Program-made: the position numbers and the translations under genes | Notes under the pieces: generated by a model | Database searches by the model: none | The model's input: the letters and a program-made list of their open reading frames with translations, nothing else | Told to the model about the DNA's origin: nothing | Assembly: GCA_048013815.1 (NCBI GenBank) | Contig: CM106585.1 | Coordinates: forward strand, 16,244,001-16,308,000 | Source: Setoptus koraiensis | Taxonomy: Eukaryota > Arthropoda | Reading direction: 5' to 3' | DNA: 64,000 bases | In this document: positions 51,101 through 62,596 of the stretch, in pieces | How positions within the stretch are numbered: the first letter of the stretch is position 1 | How the letters are laid out: each line of letters starts with the position of its first letter

Positions 51101-51570
51101 TTGTCAGGCGCTTTCAATCGGATGCTGAGATGACTACGAAAGGCTACACACTATTGATAGCAGAAGGGGAAAGCGAGTATGCCGAAGATATTGAGGTGCC
51201 TAAAGCGTTAGGTGATGTGTTTGAGTCGGTGGCGGGCGCAATTTACTTGGATAGTGGCATGTCATTAGATACTGTGTGGCAGGTATATTTTCGTATGATG
51301 CGGCCCGAAATAGATTACTTCAGATGTCATGTTCCTAAATCACCTATTAGAGAATTATTAGAGAGTATGCCTCAAAACGTTCGATTTAGCCCATCTGATC
51401 TGGCACCCGATCGTAAGCATAGAGTTATAGCGGAAGTGTTTGGATTGGGTCGATTCATAGGAGTTGGCAGGAATAAGCATAGCGCCAAATGTACCGCAGC
51501 CAAGAGGGCTTTGCGAGCTTTAAAACTGAAAAACAGTAAAATGAATCAGGATCGTTCAGAGCAAGATTAG
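45166..51570 (+). CDS. Dcr-1: Dicer-1 (miRNA-type Dicer) in a single exon
   Basis: 2134 codons without an intron; the start has context ccaccATGt. Order of domains: degenerate helicase (residues 25-620; the ATP-binding loop reads GSDRAKTF instead of GxGKT, the DECH box reads FDHAHLL, and motif VI is YAKGSSRSES), the dimerisation/DUF283 domain (about 664-755), PAZ (about 950-1130), a long acidic linker (about 1150-1600), RNase IIIa (about 1621-1800), RNase IIIb (about 1874-2030) and a dsRNA-binding domain (2059-2122). Both RNase III sites keep the acidic residues: ERLETVGDSF with SIADCVEALIG, and QRLEFLGDALLDY with ALGDVFESVAG. Loss of the ATPase motifs is typical of arthropod Dcr-1, which cuts pre-miRNA, whereas Dcr-2 keeps them. 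AATAAA at 51695-51700 is the likely poly(A) signal. An intact 6.4-kb coding exon is unusual for Dicer. Confidence 0.96.
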   Translation: MSIKTTQASKLYQADLYDAVKNDNSIVCLGSDRAKTFIFLMTIKNRANELHKYYNQANVDSHTIDSKLTLIIEPENSLAERRAQLINDHTELSLVNLFQLPEDSHIDELNKRVTCNQIIIISAHQLQRMLENDTDSLKKRINLIIFDHAHLLLESRPVTSAISKIMENFKVQQGSLTKTTVPVLVLMCSLITNQIEPYPSTTTQLIASLEDLFASKCETLSDLRSLNKQLSEPIMKVIEFRSSQVDLCDWFLLVDALLKDFCEFILAEKSETGKEKMPNVKSEIDDPLGIDLDLLKIGGETKGLIRETLLNKSKQLLLIQSCLSDLLYAMHCLGYWCTKTTIHLYLTEFARLLELPTEQDNPPANLISATTTMLNCLYGRLDSLSEYFHAIPHDDCYVDDILKKNHSPEQPSTSSDFDECPKEDIVEEKLLYGISPQLKALLSILMKYKQCEAFQKFGSDKNAHTNRSVNQGYNTSVQSRPLCGLVYVKRRVIAKVIALWLYKLSTRIEDFNFIKPDYIVGTSRKHRNRLAVDNFDLHHEAAIRNFRFGECNLLVTSTICEKGTDMRCNLVVSFDLPQNFADFIYAKGSSRSESGKYVVLLDNLADQESKKRLVGFMNLELLLSNINRKQSGPDPEDNQEIIDSINMLCPLKYKTPYPSENTRNAATIWNSISTIYKYCARLPSDSFTKLSPEWTIKELPTKTSERLYYCEVRLPINSPVRQTVIGPVVSNKNLALRTAAYKTCCVLRESQELDDNLLPITRDSLRSIHSSLNSETKSTRVNPTTNVRERRSRRGQAIGSTRHRQYYQKMTAKAFSGPLPTSDSPCFLYKFSMILTCPIPDEQNRRGRRVVDPAETFRNFAIICSRKLPKICSFPVFTRSGEVLISLELIDSEFYLSYEQIENLKAFHEFTFSKVLRLKRYPIRFEPEKSSFAVLLAPVLDMKLTTQDKIEAKIDWEFVDKIVKLGDCHAHIPSEEERLNFKFNYNDYVDAVVIPWYRTTDILQFAYYVAEICSDLTPNSPFPDETSGYKTFTEYYETKYNLKVYHSNQPVLDVDHTSARLNLLTPRYVNRKGITLPSSTAKTRRESRESLVQKQLLIPELCSIHPFPASFWRKAVCLPCIFYRLNSLFLAEELRRDVADATGVGFIEPPHDFKWEPLDFGWSLRDVINMQSVEDEDKLKAIDYSDDLSKRNSSFDKRSPGESCSSALVSVNRSLEIESTKKRRPKKQVIIQEPVQLEEDFVIDHFDPTKVVIPDVSMEEPLQDWMNIKLISSTVTDDKDGGPQGWDQPIVQRDLYLEEDDQATWSDCEMEFDGEVTERVGQIRCGSPSAFESTRTNANAFDTNNSDFANAGLLSIKSFTCKQSDVEPSDDDSSWSGSEEGTPENVADADIEPGPIRYGEWKDSKVQNPPLLREIFVPCAQVKICLDSDVIKTVHDNLIDQSELSLLKDAANFHHITSRFKCLLTVDSETFDGKASNALITVLEQLFSVNWTETTAKLDLSSVSESWYKIMQQLEMNVTQTMINEPDLFADNAVDLSPVKDSMSGMYDDDLADVADRILHKPTFGELLPNRDQSSLDMSSRDTSIKFTVGTDSNDDTDTSESETWKNIRFDPIKEERNSMGPSPSVILHALTMSNASDGINLERLETVGDSFLKYSITAYLYCVCPSMHEGKLSFLRSREISNLNLYKLGLAKNLGAMMSATKFEPNDNWLAPGYVVGSTDMEAGDEFYKESSISFVDDDWSGKRREIDRALAEVPYDLLLQHSIPDKSIADCVEALIGAYLTASGSRAAILFMQWLGLKVIPSTFDSSINDNPESSSDQIWRWLKIPPSPLIVLPASIETDLEPHVEDNRDMETLREAAKHELDWHYYSGSLDVFEKAIGYTFNDKAYLVQAFTHNSYYENRITDCHQRLEFLGDALLDYLITRYLFEDPKCHSPGTLTDLRSALVNNTFFASLAVKYNFHKYLKYISDELFHVIDGFVRRFQSDAEMTTKGYTLLIAEGESEYAEDIEVPKALGDVFESVAGAIYLDSGMSLDTVWQVYFRMMRPEIDYFRCHVPKSPIRELLESMPQNVRFSPSDLAPDRKHRVIAEVFGLGRFIGVGRNKHSAKCTAAKRALRALKLKNSKMNQDRSEQD

Positions 51571-52796
51571 GCATGCCAAAAAAGTGATCAATATAGTGAT
51601 GTAAGCAATAACTATATGATAATGTATGTATTGTAGTCTGAGTAAAGAAGAAACCTTTTATCCCTCCATAGCAGATTGACAAGAGCAAACGGGGAATAAA
51701 CAAGCAACCCACTTCGATGCTAAAGTAACGATTTTCTCAACAAACAAAGAGTTACGCGTTCTATCACGCGACCCGCAATCCTGAGGTGTACTATGTGTCT
51801 ATCAAGTCACGTTAAAGAGTCGTCTTGGGTACATTTCATTAGTTTGATTTATTTAGTCGCGCGCCTAGAGATTGTTGAAGAGAAAAAGAGAATAGCAGAG
51901 ACAAGAAGAGGTGTGGGCTACAAAAATAATAATAAATTAAAAAAATCTCTTTTTCCATACAAATCCATTGCATTTCCGTATGAAGATGGGAACTTTTTAA
52001 CGCCATCCGGTTGTTCCCTGCAACATTTTGTTATGTGTAATGGTAGCCCGCTTCTCTATTCCAGCGTCTCTCTATTTCTCCTTCTTTCTCAAACACAATG
52101 CCTATTTCTCTTGTTGCTAATGGTATGTATGTCCCTCTGAAAGTCCAAAAGGGGCTGTCGCCTCATACAATTTACAAGGCGATATTTGTACCAAATATTC
52201 ATGGGTTAATTAAGATAACTAAACAGATTGACTAATAGAGCGACTAAATAGAGACGGTTACGTTCGTTCGCTTGCCGAGAGTATCCAATGATTGCTGTTA
52301 TTCAGTTCATGGTCACCAACGATATACATCTTAAGTGATAATAACTATCAATAACTATTAACTAGGCAAGAATTAGTTTCTAGTTTAGTTTCCACATGTA
52401 AATGAGAAATAAATGTGTGAGTGTTGTTGTTGCTGTTGTTGTTCTTTTGAAGATAATCAGTTGGACCAATCTGGAGTGTGTTTGTTTGGCTCCAATTATT
52501 ATTAGCAACTTGTCCCTAGGATTGCGTGTGCTATAAAATTACATAATTGTGTTTGTTTTGTTGTTTTCTTTAATAAACTTTGAATTGCTCTAGATAGTAA
52601 GTGGTGAAAATACATTGATTGTTTTGTGTGGTTGTTTAGTGTTGTTCAGGTTGTTTGTTGTTGTGTCTATATGGTTTTATTGTTGTGGGTCATAATGGTA
52701 GTTGCCCAAGTGTGCATATAGTAGATGAATAATAATAATGATGATGATCAGAGGAAGATTGTACTTGGAATTGGCTACTTGCTCTCACATAAGCTA
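51571..52796. other. 3' intergenic region
   Basis: AATAAA at 51695-51700 belongs to Dicer. AATAAA on the minus strand at 52676-52681 fits the ZP gene. Short frames here are not convincing. Confidence 0.5.
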
Positions 52797-53821
52797 TTAG
52801 GGCCTATTTGTTTTTCTAACTGAATTAATATCATAAACAGGCATTGTGTAAGCTATTGGCACTTGTTGTTGTTGTTGCATTGAAGCCAACATTTGTTGTT
52901 GGATCTGTTGCTGTTGTTGTTTGCTAACAGTAGTTGTGTGTTGAGGTGAGTTAGATAATTTTGAGCATTTTACGTAATTCCTTTGTCGCATATACAATGA
53001 TAATGCTACTAAACATGATATCAATAGTGTCAATACAAGTACAATAAGTGATATAACAAAATTAAACGACGACATACACACTGTGTTGCTCAAATCTAAT
53101 TGCGACGCGCCGTTATTAGACAATTGTTGTCCATCCAGTGACATTTGTGTTGATTCATTAATATTGTTCATTTGTTGTTGCTGTTGTTGAATACTGAACG
53201 CTAGATCGCCACTTGAGACCACCTGTATCACCTTGTTCAATCCAACCGATTGGGTTGCTGGTTGATGTGTTGCACTTGCGTCATATCTTGACGCTCCAAA
53301 CAATCGTCTTGCATGGTGTTGGGTTCCATTAATTAACCAATTGACGTCACGACGTTCACGGCTCAACGACACCTTTCTCAAATGTTCCTGATGCGATCCA
53401 GGCTGAGCTTGACTATTAGAATGTATGTTAAATGTGCCAGCCAGTGTAGATTCGGCAAATGAGGCCCCCTCGCTGGTGCCACCGAGCGAACATTGTTCTG
53501 GGCACTGGTGACGACAAATTTGTATGGTGCACTGAAAGTGAACCTCCATGGAATCGGGAAATTTAAATGCCTGAAAGTGTGCATAGGACAGCACTGTTGC
53601 CGATGAGCCGAAATTTTTAATTTTAGTGAATTTGCTCATCAATTTTGGCCTAGTTATGCAACCGCTCTTGTCCACCAGTTCAATGGGTCCCTTTTTGGCG
53701 TCGTGCGCAAAACAATTCCTGACCAGCATGTCGAATTTGTTTTCTTCGTCCTTGATGGCCAGCACCATTGTCATGGTCTGTCCGATTTTCACAATGCCCG
53801 CCACTTCGCTGGCCCACGGAC
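52797..53821 (-). CDS. ZP-domain transmembrane protein (dusky/miniature type), terminal exon
   Basis: The exon begins at 53821 after a pyrimidine-rich acceptor (caattgacag) and encodes GPWASEVAGIVKIGQTMTMV, then IKDEENKFDMLVRNCFAHD, CITRPKLMSKFTKIKNFGSS, FKFPDSMEVHFQCTIQIC and CPEQC: the ZP-C half of a zona pellucida domain, close to the arthropod dusky/miniature group that shapes apical matrix. A furin-type site (RERR) follows, then a Gln/Asn-rich stem, a transmembrane helix (FVISLIVLVLTLLISCLVAL) and a short cytoplasmic tail with Gln runs. Upstream exons with the signal peptide and ZP-N must lie to the right but were not found. The open frame extends past the acceptor to 54005, but that part is intronic in character. 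Confidence 0.85.
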
Positions 53822-54034
53822 CTGTCAATTGGAGTGTATAATTAGAAAGTTTGCGGTTAGTACCAGTACAAGTGTGTTGTCGAGCCGATCGGCAGCATAT
53901 AAGCAAGCATGATGAACAACAAGTGTCAGCATATAAAATAGAAACAACAAGTGGCAGTATCAATGGCGAGCGGCATAATAGCCGCATGACGCAACACACA
54001 CACAATACACATGTCGCCAGCCGACGACAGGTGA

Positions 54035-54036
<2 letters not shown>

Positions 54037-54085
<49 letters not shown>
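54037..54085. repeat. (GT)n microsatellite
   Basis: About 48 bp of uninterrupted GT at the left border of the GC-rich block, in the putative ZP intron. Confidence 0.95.
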
Positions 54086-54086
<1 letters not shown>

Positions 54087-56543
54087 CAGCGAGCGACTTT
54101 CTAGGAAGGCTCAGGTACAACCTGTCATCACGCAACGGTCTCATGAGCGGCTCGACAAACGGCGCTGGCCAGTTGCGGCCGGGCTGACGGGCGGCCGCAA
54201 CTGATCATTAGAGGCATTTGATGGCCATTGGCATCCATTGATTATGCAAATGGCGCGTTGATTGAGCGCAAAAGTGGAGCACACAGCGAGCAGTCAGCTG
54301 ATGCGACCCGACGACGAGCTGTGACGGCATTGAGTCGACAATCTAGTCTACAACAGGTGAGTCGATAAAAAGTGGCCCACGACAGCGAGCGTCGGCCGGC
54401 GCCGGCGCCGGCGACGCAGGCCCGTTCGTCGAGCATCGTTAGCAAGCGAGAGTCAGATATTGATAGTTGCGTAACGGTTGAGCCGCCGTCGAGGCGCCGT
54501 GTCGTAGGTGACCAGTGAGTGGACAAACGCATTTGTGGCTTTCGTGGCTTTTGTGGCCTTGGTGTGTGCATTTGGCTTGTTTACCTTGCGCCGCCAGTGG
54601 CACTTGTTGCCAGTGGCGCGATGATTGGCACCGATCATGAATGAACAAGTGAGCGAGCTGGCCAACCGGCCGCTCGCTGACAAGGGCACCGCTGACAGCT
54701 TATCATCATTTGGCATCGACAAGCGACCGCCATTTCGAACGCCGCCGCCAGTTGCCGTGACACACACACACCATGCGAGTTACGCAACAACAAGTGGCGC
54801 AACAAGTGCACTAAATCGCACAGGTAACTCATCGTCCATTGGGCATGATGATAAATGTTGTCCACAGTGCGTTGTCGGCAGCCGCGCCAGTGGAAGTAAC
54901 AAAAGTAATTTGCATGCTCCAATTGATTGCTGGCCGCACTTGTTAGTTGTTGTTACTGGCTGTGCCTGAGCCGTCGACAGCGGCAACAGTTACAAGGCAA
55001 CAGAACAAGTTACTTTTGATTAGAGGTCAATCGGCGGCGCACCGAGCGCCGGCCCGAATGAAGCCGTCATCGTCTGCGGGCAGCCGCGGTGGCATCATTA
55101 CAACCGTTGGCAAGCGCCGCTTGCATTGCCGGCATGCATTATGCACGATTACGCATCGACTCGGTGCGCCAATAATGAGCCGGCCAGCCATTACTGTTAC
55201 GTAACGGTGGCAGCGTAACGGTCGCTGCGGTGCAGTTATGTAAAACAAGGCAGCGTGTATGTTTATGACGATAGTTAATAGGCCAGCGGCGCGCTCGGGC
55301 AGCCGCCACTGGCCAGCAGCGGATCGGCTGTCGCCGGGCCGGCCAAGGTTGCCGCGCCGCTGCGCGGCCGGGCCGCCCGACGAGCCGCACGCCGGAGCGA
55401 GCCGCAAAACTAGCGAGACCGCACGGCTAAACTGGAGAGCGGCGAGCTCATTTCGGGCGCTTGTTTGTTTTACGCATCATTAATCATTAGCATCATTATC
55501 GGGCGTAATTACGGCGCGGCCTGTTCTTCTTCGCTCGCCGAGAGCGTCTGCGCGCTTTTTGCGGCCTCTTTTTGCCCGCCGCGGCCGCCTCGGCGCCGCA
55601 GTTTGCCGCTTGGTGCCGCAAATGGCCGGCGCGACGGCGCGCGCCCCAAGCGAGAGCCTGAACTGTCCTGCGACGAGTGCGCAAAGGGCTGCCCGGCCGC
55701 CGATGATCGGCCCAGATTTGCACAGTCGGGCCAAACGCCGAGTGGCGACCATCGGTGACGTTACATCACTGGACGGCAGCACGCTCTGGCGGGCACACAG
55801 CCGACGGTCGCGACGGTTGTTTTAGCAGTTTGGCGAGATCAGTTTGGCGAGCTCACTTGGCGAGCTCGTCCAGAGACTCCGAGGGCGACTGACGCGGCGA
55901 CCCGGCAGCGCCGGCGAGCCTTGTGACGTCACCGCGCGGCTCACACAGAGCGGCGGCCGCCAAAAGACGCTCGACGCCGGTTTGTTTTGCCGATGAGCCG
56001 AGTAAGCGGGTCACCGGCGAAACTGGAGCCGGCATCATGCGGATCGGGCGGCCGATTATGGCCCGGTGTGCGCTCGGCGCGGCGTCGGCGCATCTCGCAT
56101 CTCGCGTCGGCGCATCGGCGAATTGAATCGGCGAATTGGATCGGCTAACTGGAGCAACAGACAATGCTGCACCCTGCGCGATTATCATAAGTCATAGCGC
56201 TTGCGTATTACATAATATGCTGCTTACGCAATGCTCACGATGCTTGCCGCAATCATAACAGAGCGAGCCGCGAGTCGCCCGTCTCCAATTTGTTTGTGTG
56301 ACCGCCCGGCGGTGAGCCGGCCAACGTGAACACCGGCGCCTGTCAGCGGCCGCACCAGCGAATTGAAGCCAACAAATTGAAGCGATCGGGTTCGCGCACG
56401 CCAACGGATCCGCCGACCGTGGGAGTGACGCGCCGGCGCGGCGCGCAACATTGCGCAACATCATCGTTGTCGTTGTTTGGTTACTATCACTCATCATTAC
56501 TCGTTGTTACTATTGTGCCGCCGTTGCCATTGTTGTCGCTCTC

Positions 56544-56640
56544 TAATACCTCGCCGCTAACATCTCGCCGCTAATACCTTGCCGCTAATACCTCGCCGCC
56601 AACATCTTGCCGCCAACATCTTGCCGCTAATATCCGCCGC
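56544..56640. repeat. 14-bp minisatellite, about seven copies
   Basis: Consensus (t/c)aa(t/c)a(c/t)ctcgccgc with small variations. Confidence 0.85.
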
Positions 56641-58052
56641 GGGGCACAGGTGAAATAGGTCAGGTGAGTGATGCCGCTGCGCGCTTGTTGCATCGGGCCA
56701 CGCGCGTTTCACTACTTTCTTCCGTTCAGCGGAATCCGCTGCGGCAAGTGCGGCCCGCGAGTTGCGGCTGGCAAGTTGCGGGTCGCAGCAACAGCAGAGA
56801 AAACAGCGGCGACGACAATTGAATGGCGAGTAATGGCGCCATGAAGCGCCACAATGGGCCATAAATCGAGCGGCCCGATGCGTGGCGACTGGCCGCCGGC
56901 AACCCCTGTCGGACGTTGCGCAACACAATCGCACAAGCTATCACCTGTTATCATAACAGTGTTATGTAACCGGTGTGTTGCGTAAGTGAGCTGCGGAGGC
57001 CGGAGCAGGTTGCTGTTGTCCGTTGGCCGCTGCTGTCCGTTGGCCGCGTTTGTCTTGGCGTCTCGGTGCTGACGCTCGCCGAGCAGCAAACAAACAAACG
57101 CAGACGCACAAATAAACTGACCATTACAAACAAGCGAATAAACGAGCGAGTAAACAAACAAGCGGCCATATTTGGGCGCCGCCAAGCTCAACTGTCCAGC
57201 GGAGAGTCTGTGCCCACTCAATAAACAATATCGGTCGCCTAATGGCCAACACTGGCTTGTTGCTTGCGCTTGGCTCGGCTCGCTCGGCCATCTTCTGCGC
57301 CGGCCAACGGAATTCTCGGCCAAGCGATCAAATTCTCGGCCGAGCCACTGCCGGCGGACAAACGCACATAACAGTCTTACGCAACAGTCTTACGCAACAG
57401 TCGCTTGTGTAACAGGCGCTTGCGAAAAAGCCGCTTGCGCCAGTTTGTTTGCTCGGGCCGCGGCGGCTTGCGCCGACGGGCGAATGCGCCGGCCGACCGT
57501 TACTCATCAGCATACTGCATGCGTAATGTTATCATTATTACATCATTATTAATTTAGCGGCCAGTGGCCCGCTAAATTGTGCGCTGGCAAGGCGGCGCAA
57601 GCTCACCTGTTGCTGGCTGTTCGCTGGCCGGTCATAATTCATTTGGCCACTCGCGCCGGAGTGGTCGTCGGCGCAGCCGGATGCCGAGCGGCCGGCAGAC
57701 GGCGAGGCGGCGGCTGCCGGCCGCAGCAACCGACGCAACCGATGCAACAGCAGATAAACACAACAAGTGGCAATAACTCATCGCTCGTCGCCTTTATTAT
57801 TTATTACATGCTCGCAATTGCGCAATTGCCCATTTGCCCACTTGTCCGCTCACGGCCAATCGGTCAGCGGAGCGCCGCTGCGTCGGCGAGTGGCCGGGCA
57901 AGTTGCGCAACGGCGCACGACACTGGACAGCGTATGTAAACATATGTACATATAAATGTGTCTGTGTGCCGATTGCGATGCGCACGATTCGCGCTCACCT
58001 GTCGGGCTGGCCAACCGCCGGCGAGCTCACGTCGGCCGCCGCTCGTCGAGCC

Positions 58053-58109
58053 GCCGCCGCATGAGACTCGGGCCGCCGCATGAGACTCGGGCCGCTGCAT
58101 GAGACTCGG
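58053..58109. repeat. 19-bp tandem repeat, three copies
   Basis: Three nearly identical units of gccgccgcatgagactcgg. Confidence 0.9.
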
Positions 58110-59341
58110 GCGAGCGAGACTCCCTCCGCGACAGGTGACACATTTACCTGCGGGCACAACTGCGGCGCAACTGCCGCGCAACTGCGGGCGCAGGAAAGGG
58201 GCAATTTTTGCCTGGCCGACGCTGACACTGCCAGTGCCAGTGGCGGCAAAAGTTGTCAGGCAGCCCGGCGGCCAACGGCTAGAACAAAACCGGAGACGCA
58301 GCTAATTATGTCAACGGGCAGCCGCGCAGGCGAGCAGGCGACTCGCCTGAGGTGAGCGGGCGACGGGACGGGACAGGTTCAAGGGCAGACGAGCGGAGCT
58401 TGATTAGCGCCGCCGCTCATGATAATTCACTGGCCGGCTCATCGGCGGCCAAGAGCGAGCTTTGAGCCGGCCAGCGGTGGCGGTTGTTGCGTAACTGGCG
58501 CATTGACTGCGGTGTTTGCGTTTGCTGGCGAGCGGTAACCTGTTGCGCAATGTGAGACTCACCTGAGTCGAACGCTGCTCAAATGGGCCCGTTTTGGCGC
58601 TGCCGCTGACAGCTTCTGGCGAGCCGCTCGTTTGCATTCGAGTGGCACAGGATCTGGCCAAATCGCGCACGGCGAGCGGGCCAAATTGCTAAAAAGTTGC
58701 CGTCTGTTGGTGCCTTGGCCGGCCAATGTGGCCGAAGCGGCCACTGCGGCCGCTGCCGTGTCGGCGGGTTGCGAGCCGCCGGCCCAGCGAGCGCCAGCCC
58801 GATAAAGCGACGCCAAGTGCTGATTGTTGCGTAATAGTTTTTTGTTTGTCTTGGCTTTGGCCACTTCGAATTAACGCGCTCGCCAATGCCTTATGCCGCT
58901 GTCGCCTGCAGCCAGTGTCGCATCTCCGCCGTTAGCTGTCCGCCGTCCGAGCGGCCGGGCGCCGGAATGTCGCCGCTCGCCGGGGACGCGGACGACGGGA
59001 GCGGCGAGCCGACGACCGTGACGGTCGCTCGTAAAGTGGCGCTGGCGTCGCCGCAACAGCGACGGAGAAACCGGCCAGTGGCCACTTCGGGCAGCGCCGA
59101 CGGGATTTGCGGACGGACACATGAGTCAGGTGACATGACGAATGCGCCGGCGCGACCGCGACCAAAATTGCCGATGCTACCCACGCAATCGTAAACACGG
59201 CAGCAAATTGTCGCAAACGAGCGTCTCGGCGCTTGGCCTCGTTCCAACTTAAAATGCGGCGATAAAACATGCGACGGTATGAAGTATGAAACGCAAAATG
59301 ACGCGACATAAAAACTGCGCCAGCGCGGAAAATGGAAAAAT

Positions 59342-59445
59342 GGACAAGCGGACAAGCGGACAAGCGGACAGGCGGACAGACGGGCAAGCGGATAAACGGA
59401 TAAATGGATAAACGGTTAAATGGACACACGGACATGCGGACGGGC
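59342..59445. repeat. 8-bp tandem repeat, thirteen copies
   Basis: Units of ggacaagc drift gradually to ggataaac and then ggacatgc across the array. Confidence 0.9.
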
Positions 59446-59690
59446 GGCGCACAAATGGAACGGAACGAGGACACGGCGCTCGCAGCGATACTCAGTGTGG
59501 CCGTGATAATGGCGACAGTGCGGCCACCAGAAGCCCGAGTGACGACAGCCGCGCAACGCTGGACGGCGGCCGGCCAGTCGGGCCGCGCTGCGGACGGGCC
59601 CGGTCGACGGGCGTCGGGCGGGCAATTGTTGCGATGTGTCGCGGCGCGACAGATTGACACACTTGTTGTCGGTTGTTTTTGCACTTGTCG

Positions 59691-59758
59691 TTGCCGCCAT
59701 TACCGCTGTCGCCGCCATTACCGCTGTCGCCGCCATTACCGCTATCGCCGCCGTTGGT
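59691..59758. repeat. 18-bp tandem repeat, about 3.5 copies
   Basis: Unit gccgccattaccgctgtc. Confidence 0.85.
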
Positions 59759-60519
59759 GTGACGCAACAAGCTCGCAGCAGGCGACACACGGACAAACGG
59801 AAAGACGCGCCTCGCTTGTGCTGCCATGAATAGCGACAAAAACAATAACACAAGAGCAGCCACTATAAATAATAATAATCGTAGCGGAATCGCTGCAACT
59901 ACCAACATGCAGCCGTAACGGCATAATATGTGAGTTACATAATATGTGAGTTGCATAATGTAACGGTGCATTCAAATTGCGTCATCGTACTTGTGTTGGC
60001 TCGTCGCGTTCGCATCACGCCAATTTTATATTGCGTCATCATAAGTGAATGCGTGATATTGGCGCATTGACAGGGCTGGAAAGTGGCGTCGATTGTCCTC
60101 GGGCTCGCTCGATTATGAACGCCGTTCCACTTGGACAGTCTAACGACTCGCGAGCGTGTATCGGCGTCGTTGTTGCCGTTGTCTGGTCGTTGTCGCTGTT
60201 GTCTCGCCGTTGTCTCGTCGCTGCAGCTGAGGGCGCCCCGAGAGTTTGGTCAGTTTATGCGCTCATGATGAGATACTTTCGTTGTTGCTGCTGCCCCCGT
60301 AGACACTGCTAGACACACACAACCATCTTACGTAATATATATATATATATAGACATAATCCGGCGTCTATTGTTGTGCCGTATGTAACCATGACAACAAA
60401 GCCTCACACAAAGCGACCCAACTGCGGCCAACTCGAGGATGACAGTCAGACAGGTTGCTGCTTGATGCGCTTGTTGCGTCACCGTGATTGTTGCGTCACT
60501 ACTGAGGAATCTATCAGGA

Positions 60520-60590
60520 CACCAGCAGCAACAACAACAACAACAACAGCAGCAGCAACAACAACAACAGCAACAACAACAACAAGCTGT
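60520..60590. repeat. CAA/CAG triplet run
   Basis: About 70 bp of mixed CAA and CAG. A complementary GTT/GCT run lies at about 60910-60952, so the two could pair. Confidence 0.85.
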
Positions 60591-60911
60591 CAGCTGATTG
60601 TTTCAGGCTACTTTCGCCGCATCATTGGCGTCGCGCTTGATTATGCCGTCGCTGTGTCGCAACAGAGTCTGTTGTGTCTGTTCGCTGGCAACGAGTGGTC
60701 GCTTGGCGATGCCCGCCGCTCACCACAACAGCCAATTCTTGCACAACAACCGATTCTTGCGCAACAGGCGACTCGACGGCTCCATTTAAAGCGATTATGT
60801 TGCGCAACAATAACAATGGCCACCATCGGTCACGTTGTTACTGGCCGCGACCAGCAGCGCCCAGCCAGCGCCCGCCAGCGCCCGTTCGAGCCGGCTCACC
60901 TGGCCGGGCAT

Positions 60912-60953
<42 letters not shown>

Positions 60954-62321
60954 GCAATGGCGGCTGCGCCTCGAGCATCCCGAGGCTCGGGCATCGCGAG
61001 GCTCGGGCATCGCGAGTCGTCATATCTCGAGAGTGTCGGCGTAACGGCGAGCGCAGCGTCAGCGTAACGCGTTTCGCTTGCAAATGGCGGCAAATAAATG
61101 AGCGAATGCCGCCTCATTGTTTGTCCGCCCAAGTGGCTCGACCGAAGTGATGAGGACACGACGCCGGGCCAATTGAGCCGACTCGAAACAGCGAAGCCAA
61201 ACAAGGGGCAGCAGCAAGTGCACAAATAGCGGCTAACAGCTAAAAATAGCCGCCACTGTCGCTGGCACAGGCATGAAACAAATGAATAAAACAAACAAGC
61301 GAGCGATAGGGCCACACAATGATAAAATAAAGTGATTGTTATATAACAAGTTAAATGATGAGCTCATGCCGAGTTCAGCGTCTTGGCCGTTGGGTCATCT
61401 CGACAAGCGAGCTCACTGTTTCGCCGACTGTGTGTGTTGTTACAAGACTTTGTTGGACTGTGTGTGTGTGTGTGTCATGATAGAAGTGGCATCATTACGC
61501 AACGCAGCGGCCAACGATTCACATGATCACACAAATGAATCAACTTGGCCGCTCGAGCACATGCAAATGTGTCGCAGTTATGCAAATCATTATAAACACT
61601 TTTGGTTGGCGGGCACAGTTACGCAACTGTCGCTACTCGACAGTTGCCGCGATGAACTCTGGCGCTCATCGTTGGCCACTGGCGCCACTTGCGCAACTGG
61701 CCGCCGGCCGACATATCGGCCGTATGCCTACAAAAAGTGGCCGCCACTAATGATGCAGAACTCTCTCTCTTTGGGCTGTTCTGACAACAATTGCGACTCT
61801 CGGCCCTTGCGAACGGCGCCTTGGCGAGCCAACACAAGCTCGCCAGGCAAAGCTCGCCGGGCAAAGCTTGCCAGGTGAAACTGGCCGGGTGAAAGGCTCC
61901 TCACAAAGGCCACTTTCTAACCATTGTGTCGCTGGCCGCTGGCTGCAACGGTTGTGTGCGCAGGTCATTGTTGTCGGATATTGTGCGCCTCAGCGCGCTC
62001 ACTTTGCGCCGACGCCACCAAAAACAGTCTCAGTTAATTTCAGTTAAACTGGCCAGTGTGTGCTGCGGCATGCATTATGGTCAATCATTTCGGCCGGTGC
62101 GATGCTCCATTTGAGTGCAAGTGTGCCCGTCATTAGGACGTCACCGTTGCGTCATCGTGCCAGCGTCTCTCAATTGGCCGGCCACTGGGCCGTTGGCCTA
62201 TCGCCGTGTGACCCCGCTCGCTTGATGCGCCGCCGCCACACACCGTTGTGCGGCGCTGACTGATTGTGCGGCGCTGCTAGACAATCGCGCTCAATAATCA
62301 GTCTGGATCGCAAGCGGCCAA

Positions 62322-62402
62322 CTGGTCACCAACCGGCCAACAGGTGAACTGGTCACCAACTGGCCAACAGGTGCACTGGTCATCAACTGGCCAACAGGTG
62401 AA
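62322..62402. repeat. 27-bp tandem repeat, three copies
   Basis: Each unit contains CTGGTCA, AACTGGCCAA and CAGGTG words. The copies differ at a few positions. Confidence 0.9.
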
Positions 62403-62508
62403 TTGTGCGCAGCACCAATTACGCACTGCGCGGCCACTGCTAACTGTTGCCGTTAATGTTGCGTCATGGCTGCCACCGCGCCGGCGGTTAATGGCCCGTT
62501 AGATGGCG

Positions 62509-62596
62509 GGCCAGATATAGCAACAGTGACGTCCCGATGCAACAATAGCGACGGCCAGATATAGTAATAGTGACGGCCAGATATAGTAATAGTGAC
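62509..62596. repeat. 22-bp tandem repeat, four copies
   Basis: Core ggccagatatagtaatagtg; the second copy is strongly diverged. Confidence 0.85.

Noticed and set aside
53822-54005. N-terminal extension of the ZP frame (MCVCCVMRLLCRS...) as a signal peptide
   Set aside because: A good splice acceptor sits exactly where ZP similarity begins, and the extension overlaps the edge of a GT-repeat region.
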